Source: Paraburkholderia domus (GTDB taxonomy: Bacteria; Pseudomonadota; Gammaproteobacteria; Burkholderiales; Burkholderiaceae). From it: DNA of 64,000 nt. The stretch spans positions 144,913-208,912 of the forward strand of contig NZ_CAJNAT010000012.1 in assembly GCF_905220705.1 (NCBI RefSeq), given 5' to 3'. Each line of letters begins with the position of its first letter. Positions within the stretch are counted from its first letter, which is position 1. The notes under the pieces were generated by a model that had not been told where the DNA came from, made no database searches, and saw only the letters and a list, made by a program, of their open reading frames with translations. Both the position numbers and the translations under genes were made by a program. This document shows, one piece after another, positions 1 to 8,967 of this stretch.

Positions 1-624
1 GTCGTCGGGATTGGTCGCGATCGGATCGGTGACCTTGTCGAGCAGCGGGATGTCGTTGTGCGAGTCGCTATAGAAATAGCTGTGCTCGAAGTCGTTCCAG
101 GTCTTGCCAAGCGAAGCCAGCCACGCCTCGGTACGAACGATCTTGCCTTCCTTGTAGCTGGGCGTGCCGGTGGGGCGGCCGGTGTACGGCGAATGCGGCT
201 GGCCGTCGACGGTTTCCGCTTCGCAGGCGATCAGCGCATCGACGCCGAACGCCTGGGCGATCGGGCGGGTGATGAATTCGTTGGTGGCGGTGACCACGCA
301 GCAGAGGTCGCCGGCTTCACGGTGTTCCCTGACCAGTTCCAGCGCGACCGGAAAGATCGCCGGCTTGATCACTTCATGCATGTACTGCGCGTGAAGGTCG
401 GCGAGCTGCGCGCGCGAATATCTTGCGAGCGGCGTGAGCATGGCAATCAGATAAGCGTGAATGTCGAGCTTGCCGGCTTTGTAGTCGGCGAAAAAGCGGT
501 CGTTTTCACGAGCGAAATTTTCGGCGTCGACCATGCCTTGTTTCACCATGAAGCGGCCCCATTCGTGGTCGCTGTCGGTGGGGATGAGGGTGTGGTCGAG
601 GTCGAAGAGTGCGAGGTTAGCCAT
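1..624 (-). CDS. HAD-IB family phosphatase (partial, 3' end beyond window)
   Basis: Translating the minus strand from the ATG at 624 gives MANLALFDLDHTLIPTDSD, the HAD motif I (DxD) with the nucleophile Asp at residue 8. Near the window edge YFYSDSHNDIPLLD supplies motif IV (DSxxND), and a TAT/N segment after VVTATNEF is motif II. This is the HAD-IB subclass of phosphoserine- or histidinol-phosphate-phosphatase-like hydrolases, expected to be cytoplasmic; the substrate cannot be told from sequence. About 208 codons are visible and the C-terminus lies left of the window. The start codon overlaps the hda stop (ATGGCTAA), so the two are probably translationally coupled in one operon, an arrangement common in Burkholderiaceae. 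Confidence 0.9.
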   Translation of the reverse strand, partial: MANLALFDLDHTLIPTDSDHEWGRFMVKQGMVDAENFARENDRFFADYKAGKLDIHAYLIAMLTPLARYSRAQLADLHAQYMHEVIKPAIFPVALELVREHREAGDLCCVVTATNEFITRPIAQAFGVDALIACEAETVDGQPHSPYTGRPTGTPSYKEGKIVRTEAWLASLGKTWNDFEHSYFYSDSHNDIPLLDKVTDPIATNPDD

Positions 625-1402
625 GGGGGCCTATTTTACTTGAAGCGGCGGCAGGGGACGCGGATGAAGCGGCGGGTGACGCGGATGAGGCAGGCGCCGA
701 GCGCCGATCGTCGGCGTCGGGAGAGGCCAGCATGGTGCGTAGGAGCGGTAGTGTGACCGCGCGTTTCTGTTCGAGCGAGAAGCGGTCGAGCGCGTCGAGC
801 AATGCCATCAGGCTCGGCATATCGCGGCGAAAATGCGTGAGCAGGTAGGCGGGGACGTCGTCGGCGAGCATGATGCCGCGCTCGCGGGCAGCGTGTTTCA
901 GCACCGCGGCTTTGCCTTCGTCCGGCAGCGGCGCGAGGTGGAACACGAGGCCCCAGCCGAGGCGCGTGCGCAGATCTTCACGCACCGTCATGCCGATCGG
1001 CGGCGCATTGCCGGCGGCGACAAGGGCGCTGGTGGGGTGCGCGCGTACTTCGTTGAACAGGTTGAACACGGCAATCTGTTGTGCCGCGGACAGGCCGTCG
1101 CAATCGTCGATCGCATACAGTGCGACGCGCGGGTCGAACGTGAAGGCGGCGAGGCTGCTCTGCGGACCGGCAAAGCGGGCATGACCCGGTGGCGCTTCGT
1201 GAACCAGCGCCTGCAGCAAGTGCGTGCGGCCGCTGCCGGCTTCGCCCCAGACGTAGAAGGTGCGATCGGCCACTGGCCCGGCCGCGAGCGCATTGTCGAG
1301 CTCGCGCAGCCGCGTGACCAGCTCGGCGTTGGCGCCGGCGAAGAAATTGTCGAATGTCGATGGCGGCGGGGTGCCGAGATCGAGCGTCAGTTGACGAAGC
1401 AC
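617..1402 (-). CDS. hda: DnaA regulatory inactivator Hda
   Basis: A 261-residue DnaA-like AAA+ protein. The N-terminal QLTLDL (residues 4-9) is a beta-clamp-binding motif, the feature that separates Hda from DnaA. A Walker A segment GEAGSGRTH lies near residue 53 and a Walker B segment ALYAIDDCD near residue 95. The DNA-binding domain IV of DnaA is absent. Hda bound to the DNA-loaded clamp stimulates ATP hydrolysis by DnaA (RIDA) and so limits re-initiation. After about residue 232 there is a low-complexity Ala/Ser/Pro tail that is longer than in enteric Hda and probably disordered. It overlaps the downstream HAD phosphatase by 8 bases. Confidence 0.93.
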   Translation of the reverse strand: MLRQLTLDLGTPPPSTFDNFFAGANAELVTRLRELDNALAAGPVADRTFYVWGEAGSGRTHLLQALVHEAPPGHARFAGPQSSLAAFTFDPRVALYAIDDCDGLSAAQQIAVFNLFNEVRAHPTSALVAAGNAPPIGMTVREDLRTRLGWGLVFHLAPLPDEGKAAVLKHAARERGIMLADDVPAYLLTHFRRDMPSLMALLDALDRFSLEQKRAVTLPLLRTMLASPDADDRRSAPASSASPAASSASPAAASSKIGPHG

Positions 1403-1495
1403 AGTAGGTTAATGCCGAAAATGGGGCTTAGGCCGCAAATGGCCCGAACTTCGGGCCCTGAAACGTCAAGGAACAGTCAATGAGCAGTCAGTGAC

Positions 1496-2572
1496 TCAGT
1501 TGTTGTAAAGCGTGCTCGCCAGATAGCTTTGACGCAACTCACGCATCGCTACCGACAGAATGGCGCTGACCGGCAGCGCCAGCAACACGCCGAAAAAGCC
1601 GAATAGCTGACCGAACGCGAGCAACGCGAAGATAACCGCGAGCGGGTGCAGACCGATCCGTTCGCCGACCAGGCGCGGCGTCAGATAAAAGCTCTCCACG
1701 ATCTGACCGACGCCGTAAATCAACGCGACCGCGCCGAAGCCGTACCAGTCGCCGAACTGTAGCAGCGCCGCGAGCAGCGCCAGTGCGAGCCCGGTTGCAA
1801 AACCGATGTACGGGATGAACACGGCGAGACCCGTGAAAATACCCACCGGCAACGCGATCTCGAAGCCGGCGATGGTCAGCGCAATCGCATAATAGACCGC
1901 GAGCACCCCCATCACGAGCAACTGGCCGCGCAGGTATTGCGACAGCATCTGGTCCATGTCGCGCGCGAGTTGCAGCGTCTTTTCGAGCCAGCGGCGCGGC
2001 ACCGTGATCTGCATGCGAGCGAGCATGCGGTTCCAGTCGTACAGCAGATAAAACAGCACGAGCGGCACCATCACAAGGTTGCCGACCACGGTCATCATCA
2101 CGTTGCCGCTGGTGCGGATCGAGGTCCATGCATAGAGCGCGACCTGTTGCGCACTGCCTTCAAGCTGTCCCATCACGAGATCGCGAATACTGGCGAAATC
2201 GAGCGAGTCGGCGAGGCCCATCATGGCAAGCTTGGGTTGCAGCCAGGCGCTCACGTGCGCAAACAGTACCGGCACCTGCTGCTTCAACTGCGGACCTTCT
2301 TTCTGAATCACGGCCAGCACCAGCAGCACGAGCATCGTCATCAGCAACGAAAACAGCAGCATCATCAGCAAGGCGGCGAGTCCGCGCGGCACACGCCGGC
2401 GCACCATCCACGCGACGCCCGGTTGCAGAATGTACGCGAGAATGGCGCCGAGAAGGAACGGCGTGAGGACCGGACTCAGTAGCCAGAGCAGAATGCCGAC
2501 GACCAGCGCGATCGCCAGCCAGATGAAGGCGCGGCGCTGGACGGGTGTCAGGATCGAGGGGTTTTGTTGCAA
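1496..2572 (-). CDS. AI-2E family transporter (PerM-like permease)
   Basis: A 358-residue hydrophobic protein with about eight predicted membrane segments. Examples are residues 13-50, a pair around 60-85, and a cluster in the C-terminal half including GLAVFIPYIGFATG, which resembles the conserved PxxG-type signature of the family. The family is named for TqsA/YdgG, an autoinducer-2 exporter, but many members (PerM, YrrI, Na+/H+ antiporters) move other substrates, so only the family is assigned. The start is TTG, preceded by a weak GAG-rich site. It is divergent from purM across 100 bp and lies upstream of hda on the same strand, a conserved arrangement in Burkholderia. Confidence 0.85.
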   Translation of the reverse strand: MQQNPSILTPVQRRAFIWLAIALVVGILLWLLSPVLTPFLLGAILAYILQPGVAWMVRRRVPRGLAALLMMLLFSLLMTMLVLLVLAVIQKEGPQLKQQVPVLFAHVSAWLQPKLAMMGLADSLDFASIRDLVMGQLEGSAQQVALYAWTSIRTSGNVMMTVVGNLVMVPLVLFYLLYDWNRMLARMQITVPRRWLEKTLQLARDMDQMLSQYLRGQLLVMGVLAVYYAIALTIAGFEIALPVGIFTGLAVFIPYIGFATGLALALLAALLQFGDWYGFGAVALIYGVGQIVESFYLTPRLVGERIGLHPLAVIFALLAFGQLFGFFGVLLALPVSAILSVAMRELRQSYLASTLYNN

Positions 2573-2672
2573 AATTGTTTCTCAGGTGTCGTCGCGACCG
2601 GATGATTCAAATTCCAGCCAGCCGGCCGGCATCGGGTAAAATCGCATTTTACCGACCTTCGAGCTCTTCCCC

Positions 2673-3740
2673 ATGAATCAACCGAAATCCGCCCCGCATT
2701 CAACTGATTCGGCCCAAGGTTTGTCGTATCGCGACGCCGGCGTGGACATCGACGCGGGCGACGCCCTTGTCGACGCGATCAAGCCCTTTGCCAAAAAGAC
2801 GATGCGCGACGGCGTGCTGGGCGGCATCGGCGGGTTTGGCGCGCTGTTCGAAGTGCCGAAGAAGTACAAGGAACCGGTGCTCGTGTCGGGTACAGACGGC
2901 GTCGGCACCAAGCTGCGCCTCGCGTTTCAACTGAACAAACACGATACCGTCGGCCAGGATCTGGTGGCGATGAGCGTCAACGACATTCTGGTTCAGGGCG
3001 CCGAGCCGCTGTTCTTCCTCGATTATTTCGCTTGCGGCAAGCTGGACGTCGGTACGGCGGCAACGGTCGTGAAGGGTATCGCGCATGGCTGCGAACTGTC
3101 GGGTTGCGCGCTGATCGGCGGCGAGACGGCTGAAATGCCGGGCATGTATCCGGACGGTGAATACGATCTGGCCGGTTTTGCGGTCGGCGCAGTGGAAAAG
3201 AGCAAGATTATCGACGGCAGCACAATCGCCCCGGGCGATGTGGTGCTGGGTATGGCTTCCAGCGGTATCCATTCGAACGGTTTTTCGCTGGTGCGCAAGA
3301 TCATCGAGCGTGCGCAGCCGGATTTGAACGCGGATTTTGATGGCCGATCGTTGGCCGATGCGCTGATGGCGCCGACGCATATCTATGTGAAGCCCTTGCT
3401 GGCGTTGATGCAACAGATCGCAGTGAAAGGCATGGCGCACATTACCGGCGGCGGGTTGGTCGAGAATATTCCGCGCGTTCTGCGCGAAGGTCTGACGGCT
3501 GAGCTCGATCACAGCAACTGGCCGATGCCGCCGCTGTTCTCGTGGCTGCAGAAGCACGGCGGCGTGGCGGATGCGGAAATGCACCGCGTGTTCAACTGCG
3601 GCATCGGGATGGCGGTGGTTGTTTCCGCGGCTGATGCCGACGCTGCGATCGCGTCTTTGTCGGCGGCCGGCGAGCAGGTCTGGAAGATCGGCGTGATTCG
3701 CGAAAGCGCGGCCGGCGAAGCACAGACGGTAGTGATCTAA
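2673..3740 (+). CDS. purM: Phosphoribosylformylglycinamidine cyclo-ligase
   Basis: A 355-residue AIR synthetase that catalyses ATP-dependent ring closure of FGAM to 5-aminoimidazole ribonucleotide, the fifth step of purine synthesis in the cytoplasm. The N-terminal SYRDAGVDIDAGDALVDAIK is the typical PurM opening. GGFGALFEVP and VSGTDGVGTKLRLAF form the nucleotide-binding region, and IGGETAEMPGMYPDGEYDLAGF and ITGGGLVENIPR are family signatures. Full length with no defects. It stands alone on the plus strand, with a weak hairpin just after the stop and the convergent miaA beyond it. The purM/AI-2E/hda neighbourhood is conserved in beta-proteobacteria. Confidence 0.96.
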   Translation: MNQPKSAPHSTDSAQGLSYRDAGVDIDAGDALVDAIKPFAKKTMRDGVLGGIGGFGALFEVPKKYKEPVLVSGTDGVGTKLRLAFQLNKHDTVGQDLVAMSVNDILVQGAEPLFFLDYFACGKLDVGTAATVVKGIAHGCELSGCALIGGETAEMPGMYPDGEYDLAGFAVGAVEKSKIIDGSTIAPGDVVLGMASSGIHSNGFSLVRKIIERAQPDLNADFDGRSLADALMAPTHIYVKPLLALMQQIAVKGMAHITGGGLVENIPRVLREGLTAELDHSNWPMPPLFSWLQKHGGVADAEMHRVFNCGIGMAVVVSAADADAAIASLSAAGEQVWKIGVIRESAAGEAQTVVI

Positions 3741-3742
3741 CC

Positions 3743-3767
3743 AACCAGCTTAACCAAAGGCTGGTTT
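3743..3767. terminator. Weak hairpin between convergent purM and miaA
   Basis: AACCAGC at 3743-3749 pairs with GCTGGTT at 3760-3766 around a 10-base loop, immediately after the purM stop codon. There is no long T run, so this is only a plausible, inefficient terminator. Confidence 0.4.
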
Positions 3768-3813
3768 GCCTGCGCGGCGCTCAGAAAGACGGAGCCGCGC
3801 GGGCAAAGCCCTT

Positions 3814-4779
3814 TCAAATCAAATCTTCGATAAAGCTGACCACCTGCGCAGTCGCGTTGGGATCGCAGCAATCGACAACAACCCGCTCTGTCATGCTGCG
3901 CAGCCACGTGAGTTGCCGCTTGCACAATTGCCGGGTAGCAAAGACCCCCTTGTCCCGCATGGTCGAATAATCGACCGCCCCGTCCAGATATTCCCAGACT
4001 TGCCGATATCCCACGCAGCGCATGGACGGCATCTCGGGCGACAAATCCCCGCGTTTGCGCAACTTCACCACTTCGTCGATAAAGCCGTCGGCCAGCATGG
4101 CATCGAAGCGCTTTTCGATGCGCGCATGCAGGACGCTCCGGTCGGAAGGCTCCAACGCAATAGGCACGAAGCGCCACGCTAACGCGGCGTCATCCGTTCG
4201 AGCGGGCGCGGCCAGCAAAGCGGACATCGCATGCCCGGTCAGCATGAAAACTTCGAGCGCCCGCTGAATTCGCTGCGAATCGTTCGGTGCCAGGCGCGCA
4301 GCCGTAACGGGATCGATAGCGGCAAGCCGCGCATGCATCGCCGGCCAGCCGTCACGTGCGGCGTCGGCATCGAGTGTCGCACGCACGTCGGCATCGGCGG
4401 CGGGCAGGTCATTCAGTCCCTGTGTGAGCGCCTTGTAGTACAGCATGGTCCCGCCGACCAATAACGGCAGCCGTCCGCGTGCGCTGATCTCGCCGATCAG
4501 ACGCAACGCATCGCTGCGAAATTCCGCCGCCGAATAGGCGTCCGCCGGATCGACGATATCGATCAGATGATGTGGCGCCACCGCGCGTTCTTGCGGCGTC
4601 GGTTTGGCGGTACCGATATCCATCTCGCGATAGACCAGCGCCGAATCGACACTGATGATTTCCACCGGGCGCCGTGCGGCCAGCGCCAACGCGGCAGCTG
4701 TTTTGCCGGATGCGGTGGGGCCGAGCAGGCAAGGAACCGGCGTGGGCGTACTAGAAGTGCTTGTAGTGCTTGAGGTCAT
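3814..4779 (-). CDS. miaA: tRNA dimethylallyltransferase MiaA
   Basis: Transfers a dimethylallyl group to N6 of A37 in tRNAs reading UNN codons. The P-loop LLGPTASGKT begins near residue 18 if the ATG at 4779 is used, where it sits in other MiaA proteins. SVDSALVYREMDIGTAKPT (the SxQVY-type motif, here S-A-L-V-Y), PHHLIDIVDP and LVGGTMLYYKAL follow in the expected order, and GYRQVWEYLDG is the C-terminal signature. An in-frame GTG at 4833, inside the end of mutL, would add 18 residues that look non-conserved, so I chose the ATG (321 residues). Lies directly downstream of mutL and is probably co-transcribed, as in enteric bacteria. Confidence 0.94.
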   Translation of the reverse strand: MTSSTTSTSSTPTPVPCLLGPTASGKTAAALALAARRPVEIISVDSALVYREMDIGTAKPTPQERAVAPHHLIDIVDPADAYSAAEFRSDALRLIGEISARGRLPLLVGGTMLYYKALTQGLNDLPAADADVRATLDADAARDGWPAMHARLAAIDPVTAARLAPNDSQRIQRALEVFMLTGHAMSALLAAPARTDDAALAWRFVPIALEPSDRSVLHARIEKRFDAMLADGFIDEVVKLRKRGDLSPEMPSMRCVGYRQVWEYLDGAVDYSTMRDKGVFATRQLCKRQLTWLRSMTERVVVDCCDPNATAQVVSFIEDLI

Positions 4780-4822
4780 GGGCAAGACGGCGCGCGCCGA
4801 ATAAGCGGTGTCAGGCGCACCG

Positions 4823-6865
4823 TTATTGCCCACGCATGAACAGCCGATCCAGATCGGACAGCGTTAACTGATACCACGTCGGGCGCCCGTGGTTGCACTG
4901 GTCGGCGCGCTCGGTTGCCTCCATCTGGCGCAGCAGCGCGTTCATTTCATCGAGCGTCAGACGCCGGTTCGCGCGCACCGCGTGATGACAGGCGAGCGTG
5001 CCAAGCAGTTCGTGCTGGCGCTCGGTCAACACGCGTGAACCGCCGAAGGCATGCAGGTCGGAGAGAACCGCGCGCGCCAGCGCCTGCAGATCGGCATCTT
5101 TCAGCAAGGCAGGCACGGCGCGGATCGCGAGCGTGGTCGGCGACAGCACGGCGAGGTCGAAACCGAGTGCGTCGAGCGTGTCGCGCTCTTCTTCGACTGT
5201 GCCGATTTCGATCGGATCGGCCTGCATGGTCTGCGGGATCAGGAGCGGCTGGACGGCGATCGTGCGATCGGCCAGTGCGTTCTTGAACTGCTCGTACAGG
5301 ATGCGCTCGTGCGCGGCGTGCATATCGACAATCACCAGCCCATGCGCGTTCTGCGCGAGCACATAGATGCCGTGAATCTGGCCGAGGGCGAAGCCGAGCG
5401 GTTGTTCGTCTGAGGCATTGAACGCAGGTGATGCGTAAGGCCCTGTGGCGTTGTACGGGGACGGTGCTTCCGCAGCCGAGTCGCGCGCTTCGAAGAGCGT
5501 CGCGCCTTCCACCGTGCCGGCGTTCGTGTCTCTGCGGCCGAAGAGGGCGTCGTAGAAGGCCAGCGGTTGGGCGACCGGCAACGTGCCTTGCGTCATGCGC
5601 GCCTGGCGCATCCATGTATTGCCTGGCTGCGAGGCTCCGAATCCGCTACCCATTCCACTACCGAGGCCGCCTGCGCCCGAGCTGGTGCCGAAGCCACCGC
5701 CTCCGACGCTCGCACCGCCCAGCGGCGTAGCGCCGAAAGATGCCGGTCCGCCCGGCGACGCTTCCAGATGCGCTGCATGCCCACCGGCAGTCGTTTCCGG
5801 CGATGCGCCCGCGTGCCGCGCCAACGCGCGCTGCACGGCGTGAAACACGAACTGGTGAATTGAACGCGAATCGCGAAACCGCACCTCGATTTTCGACGGA
5901 TGCACGTTGACATCGACCGCTTCTGGCGGCAGATCGAGAAACAGCACGTAGGACGGATAGCGGTCGCCGTGCAGCACGTCTTCGTAGGCGGCGCGCACGG
6001 CGTGCGTGAGCAGCTTGTCGCGCACGAACCGGCCGTTGACGAAGAAATACTGCTGGTCAGCGCGCCCGCGGCTCGCGGTCGGCAGGCCGGCGCAGCCATA
6101 GACGGCGAGCGGTCCAGCGGATTCGTCGAGCGGCAGATGAGCCGTCGCAAAGGTTTCGCCAAGAATCTTCGCGACCCGCGCGGGCGGCTCGCTGGCGTTC
6201 CAGTGTTCGACCGCCTTGCCGTTGTGCAGGACCGAAATCGCCACATCCGGCCGAGCCAACGCAGCGCGGCGAATCTGTTCGAGGCAATGGCCGAGTTCGG
6301 TCTGTTCGCTTTTCAGGAATTTGCGGCGCGCGGGCGTATTGAAGTACAACTCGCGGACTTCGATCGTGGTGCCCTGGGTGCCGGCAGCGGGGCTCAGTAC
6401 ACCGGTTTGCGCGTCGACGCGAACAGCGTGCGGCGCGTCAGCGGTGCGGCTCGTGATCGCCATCTGTGCGACCGACGCGATCGACGCCAACGCTTCGCCG
6501 CGAAACCCCAGCGTGGCGACCGCTTCCAGTTCCGCGAGCGAGCGGATCTTGCTGGTCGCGTGACGCATCAGTGCGAGCGCGAGTTCGTTTTCGGGGATGC
6601 CGCAGCCGTCGTCGGTGATCGAGATGCGTTTGACGCCGCCTTCGTCGAGCAGGATGCGCAGCGTCTGCGCGCCGGCATCAAGCGCATTTTCCAGCAGTTC
6701 CTTGACCACCGAGGCCGGCCGTTCGACCACTTCGCCGGCGGCAATCTGACTGATCAGCTGATCGGGAAGGGGCTGGATCGCCCGCAACGGGCGTGGGACG
6801 GGCGCGGCGGCGGAAACTGCGGCCGCGTCGGCGGTGCCGGCAGGCGTTTCGGAGAATTCTGACAT
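4823..6865 (-). CDS. mutL: DNA mismatch repair protein MutL
   Basis: A 680-residue MutL. The N-terminal GHKL ATPase has LISQIAAGEVVERPASVVKE, DDGCGIP, ATSKI and GFRGEALASIASV. A Gly/Ser-rich linker spans about residues 355-425. The C-terminal dimerisation domain contains DMHAAHERILYE, matching the metal-binding endonuclease motif DQHAx2Ex4E apart from Gln to Met, along with ACHHAVRAN and CNHGRPTW, which fit the accessory endonuclease motifs. MutH-dependent MutL proteins lack these, so this one is probably a nicking MutL, as expected outside the gamma-proteobacteria. Acts with MutS in post-replicative repair. miaA follows directly. Confidence 0.96.
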   Translation of the reverse strand: MSEFSETPAGTADAAAVSAAAPVPRPLRAIQPLPDQLISQIAAGEVVERPASVVKELLENALDAGAQTLRILLDEGGVKRISITDDGCGIPENELALALMRHATSKIRSLAELEAVATLGFRGEALASIASVAQMAITSRTADAPHAVRVDAQTGVLSPAAGTQGTTIEVRELYFNTPARRKFLKSEQTELGHCLEQIRRAALARPDVAISVLHNGKAVEHWNASEPPARVAKILGETFATAHLPLDESAGPLAVYGCAGLPTASRGRADQQYFFVNGRFVRDKLLTHAVRAAYEDVLHGDRYPSYVLFLDLPPEAVDVNVHPSKIEVRFRDSRSIHQFVFHAVQRALARHAGASPETTAGGHAAHLEASPGGPASFGATPLGGASVGGGGFGTSSGAGGLGSGMGSGFGASQPGNTWMRQARMTQGTLPVAQPLAFYDALFGRRDTNAGTVEGATLFEARDSAAEAPSPYNATGPYASPAFNASDEQPLGFALGQIHGIYVLAQNAHGLVIVDMHAAHERILYEQFKNALADRTIAVQPLLIPQTMQADPIEIGTVEEERDTLDALGFDLAVLSPTTLAIRAVPALLKDADLQALARAVLSDLHAFGGSRVLTERQHELLGTLACHHAVRANRRLTLDEMNALLRQMEATERADQCNHGRPTWYQLTLSDLDRLFMRGQ

Positions 6866-7031
6866 GGCGAAATTATAGCGATTCGCAGATTTTTAATCGC
6901 AATGGGGCACTTTCGGTATGATGGCGCGGTCAATTTCCGGCGGCGGGCATGCGCTCGTTGCGCATCGCTCGCAAGGCTGCTGACGCAGCCGTTCCCGCCA
7001 CGCCTCACATTCGCTTAATAAAGGACGCGTT

Positions 7032-7706
7032 TTGGACACGTTGCTACACTTCGTCAACCTTGTCTTGCATATCGACAAGTTTCTGGGCGACTTCATTCAC
7101 GTGTACGGCACCTGGGTTTATGCGGTGCTGTTTCTTATCGTGTTCTGTGAAACCGGGCTGGTCGTTCTGCCTTTTCTGCCGGGTGACTCGCTGTTGTTCA
7201 TCGGCGGCGCGTTCTGCGCCAGTGGCGAAATGAACCTCGGTCTGCTGATCGTGCTGCTACTTGTCGCGGCGGTTGCCGGCAATACCGTCAACTACATGAT
7301 CGGGCGGGCCATCGGGCCACGGGTGTTCAATTCGCACATCCCGTTCCTTGAGCGCTTCCTCGATCGTGCCGCGCTGCAGAAAACCCATAACTTCTACGAA
7401 AAGCACGGCGGCAAGACTATCGTACTGGCGCGTTTCATTCCGGTGGTGCGGACTTTCGCGCCGTTCGTTGCCGGCGCCTCGGAGATGACGGTGAGCCGGT
7501 TCCAGCTTTTCAATATCCTCGGCGCGCTTTTTTGGGTGCTGTTACTGGTGTTGCTCGGCTATTTCTTCGGCAACATCCCGTTCATCCGTCAATATCTGAA
7601 TGTGATCGTGCTGGTGGGTATTGGTGCGGCCGTGGTGCCGGTTGTGCTTGGCGCACTGTGGAAAGTGATGCGTAAGAACGCCGAGGCCAAGTCGGGCAGC
7701 CGCTGA
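7032..7706 (+). CDS. DedA family membrane protein
   Basis: A 224-residue SNARE-associated/DedA (VTT) protein of the inner membrane. The family supports undecaprenyl-phosphate and phospholipid flipping, membrane potential and polymyxin resistance. ETGLVVLPFLPGDSLLFIGGAF and the conserved FYEKHGGKTIVLARFIPVVRTFAPFVAG are the DedA signatures, and four or five hydrophobic segments are visible. The start is TTG at 7032, supported by AAGGA at 7021-7025 with good spacing. It is followed by a strong terminator hairpin, so it is probably a single-gene transcript. The specific lipid substrate cannot be assigned. Confidence 0.9.
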   Translation: MDTLLHFVNLVLHIDKFLGDFIHVYGTWVYAVLFLIVFCETGLVVLPFLPGDSLLFIGGAFCASGEMNLGLLIVLLLVAAVAGNTVNYMIGRAIGPRVFNSHIPFLERFLDRAALQKTHNFYEKHGGKTIVLARFIPVVRTFAPFVAGASEMTVSRFQLFNILGALFWVLLLVLLGYFFGNIPFIRQYLNVIVLVGIGAAVVPVVLGALWKVMRKNAEAKSGSR

Positions 7707-7735
7707 CGCTACACATAGTACGAAGCTGGACGAAC

Positions 7736-7767
7736 AAACGGCGTCGCGAATCTCGCGACGCCGTTTT
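7736..7767 (+). terminator. Rho-independent terminator after DedA gene
   Basis: A perfect 14-bp stem (7736-7749 with 7753-7766, core GGCGTCGCGA/TCGCGACGCC) with a 3-base loop. The A-rich left foot and T-rich right foot could let it work in both directions. Confidence 0.85.
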
Positions 7768-7839
7768 CGTTTTGCGGTCTGGGTTTCCGTGAGTTGGGTC
7801 CGCTGAGCCTTAGTCCGGAGGCCTAAACCCCGATTCCGC

Positions 7840-8652
7840 TCAACTGACGATACGAGGCGCAATCGGTGTTTCCGGTGTCGGATAGCCTGCATCCTTGAAG
7901 GTCTGGATGATCGCGCGGTTGGTGTCGAAGTAGACCTGCCAGTAATGGTCGGTGTTCGTGTAGGGTCGCACGCACAGCAACGGTCCTTCCGGCGTGAAGC
8001 TCAGCACTTCGACATCCGGAGCGGGACTCTCAGCCACGTTAGGAATCTGCGTAACGGCCGCCTTCAGCCGGCTCATCGCATCGGTAGGATCGACGCCGTT
8101 CGCGATCTTCGCGGTCAGCTCGACGCGCCGCACCGGCAATGCGCTGTAGTTCGAGATCGTGTCCGAAAAGATCTTGTTGTTGCCAACGATGGTCGTCACA
8201 TTGTCCGGCGTCACGATGGTCGTGCCGAACAGCCCCAGCTCCGAGACCGTGCCTGTGACGCCGCCCGCCATGACAAAATCGCCCACCTTGAACGGCCGTA
8301 GTACCTGCATGAAGATGCCTGCCGCGAAGTGGGCGAGCAAGCCGCCCCACGCGGTGCCGATTGCGAGACCGAGGCCGGCGAGCAAGGCGGCGAAGGAGGT
8401 AGTCTGGACGCCGAACACTTGCAGGATCGCGAGGATCAGCAGCAGGTTCAGCAGCGCGCCGAGAATCGAACCGAGGTAGTGAGCGAGGGTTGGGTCGACG
8501 CGGCCGTTTTTCGCCAGCAGTTTGCGGAGCAGGCCGGTGATCATGCCAATGACCCAGCGGCCGACGACCCACAGGACAATTGCGCCGAGTACCTTGGTGC
8601 CGAGGTCGATGCCTCGCGTCATGATGAACACGCGTATGGTTTCTAGATCCAA
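7840..8652 (-). CDS. MscS-type mechanosensitive ion channel
   Basis: A small-conductance mechanosensitive channel of the inner membrane that opens under hypo-osmotic shock. Three hydrophobic segments come first. The pore helix region FAALLAGLGLAIGTAWGGLLAHFAAGIFM is the Gly/Ala-rich TM3 of MscS, followed by the beta domain RPFKVGDFVMAGGVTGTVSELGLFGTTI and NNKIFSDTISNYS. I place the start at the TTG at 8652, preceded by GAGGGA, giving 270 residues (LDLETIRVFIMTRG...). The reading frame stays open upstream to 8736, but that extension has no family character. About the length of E. coli MscS (286). Confidence 0.9.
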   Translation of the reverse strand: MDLETIRVFIMTRGIDLGTKVLGAIVLWVVGRWVIGMITGLLRKLLAKNGRVDPTLAHYLGSILGALLNLLLILAILQVFGVQTTSFAALLAGLGLAIGTAWGGLLAHFAAGIFMQVLRPFKVGDFVMAGGVTGTVSELGLFGTTIVTPDNVTTIVGNNKIFSDTISNYSALPVRRVELTAKIANGVDPTDAMSRLKAAVTQIPNVAESPAPDVEVLSFTPEGPLLCVRPYTNTDHYWQVYFDTNRAIIQTFKDAGYPTPETPIAPRIVS

Positions 8653-8967
8653 GATGTCCCTCGTTGGGTAAGTTGCCTTCGACTGATTGAACCACGGTAG
8701 TGCAATACAGCGGCAAATGCCCGGTGGCGGGCGCAAGCGGTAACTCTCGATCTTCGGAAGTTATACGCGACGGCGCGCGCAGGCGCAAGGTCCGTTCCTG
8801 TTGATGATGCGGATTGCGTGACGGGAGAAAACGGACAGCATGTGGCGGCGTTCTCGAGGGATGGAGCGTGCGTTGCCCGGGGACCTTGGGTGCCTCCGGC
8901 GCCCTTTAGCACGCGCGCGTGTCGTCGGTTTGTCGCTGACGAAATCTCGGATGCGGGCCGCGTAGGA
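8653..8967. other. Intergenic stretch, 315 bp, nothing recognised
   Basis: Lies between the start of the MscS gene and the end of the small membrane protein gene on the same strand. Reading frames here have atypical composition and no family match. I see no strong hairpin or promoter. Confidence 0.5.
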
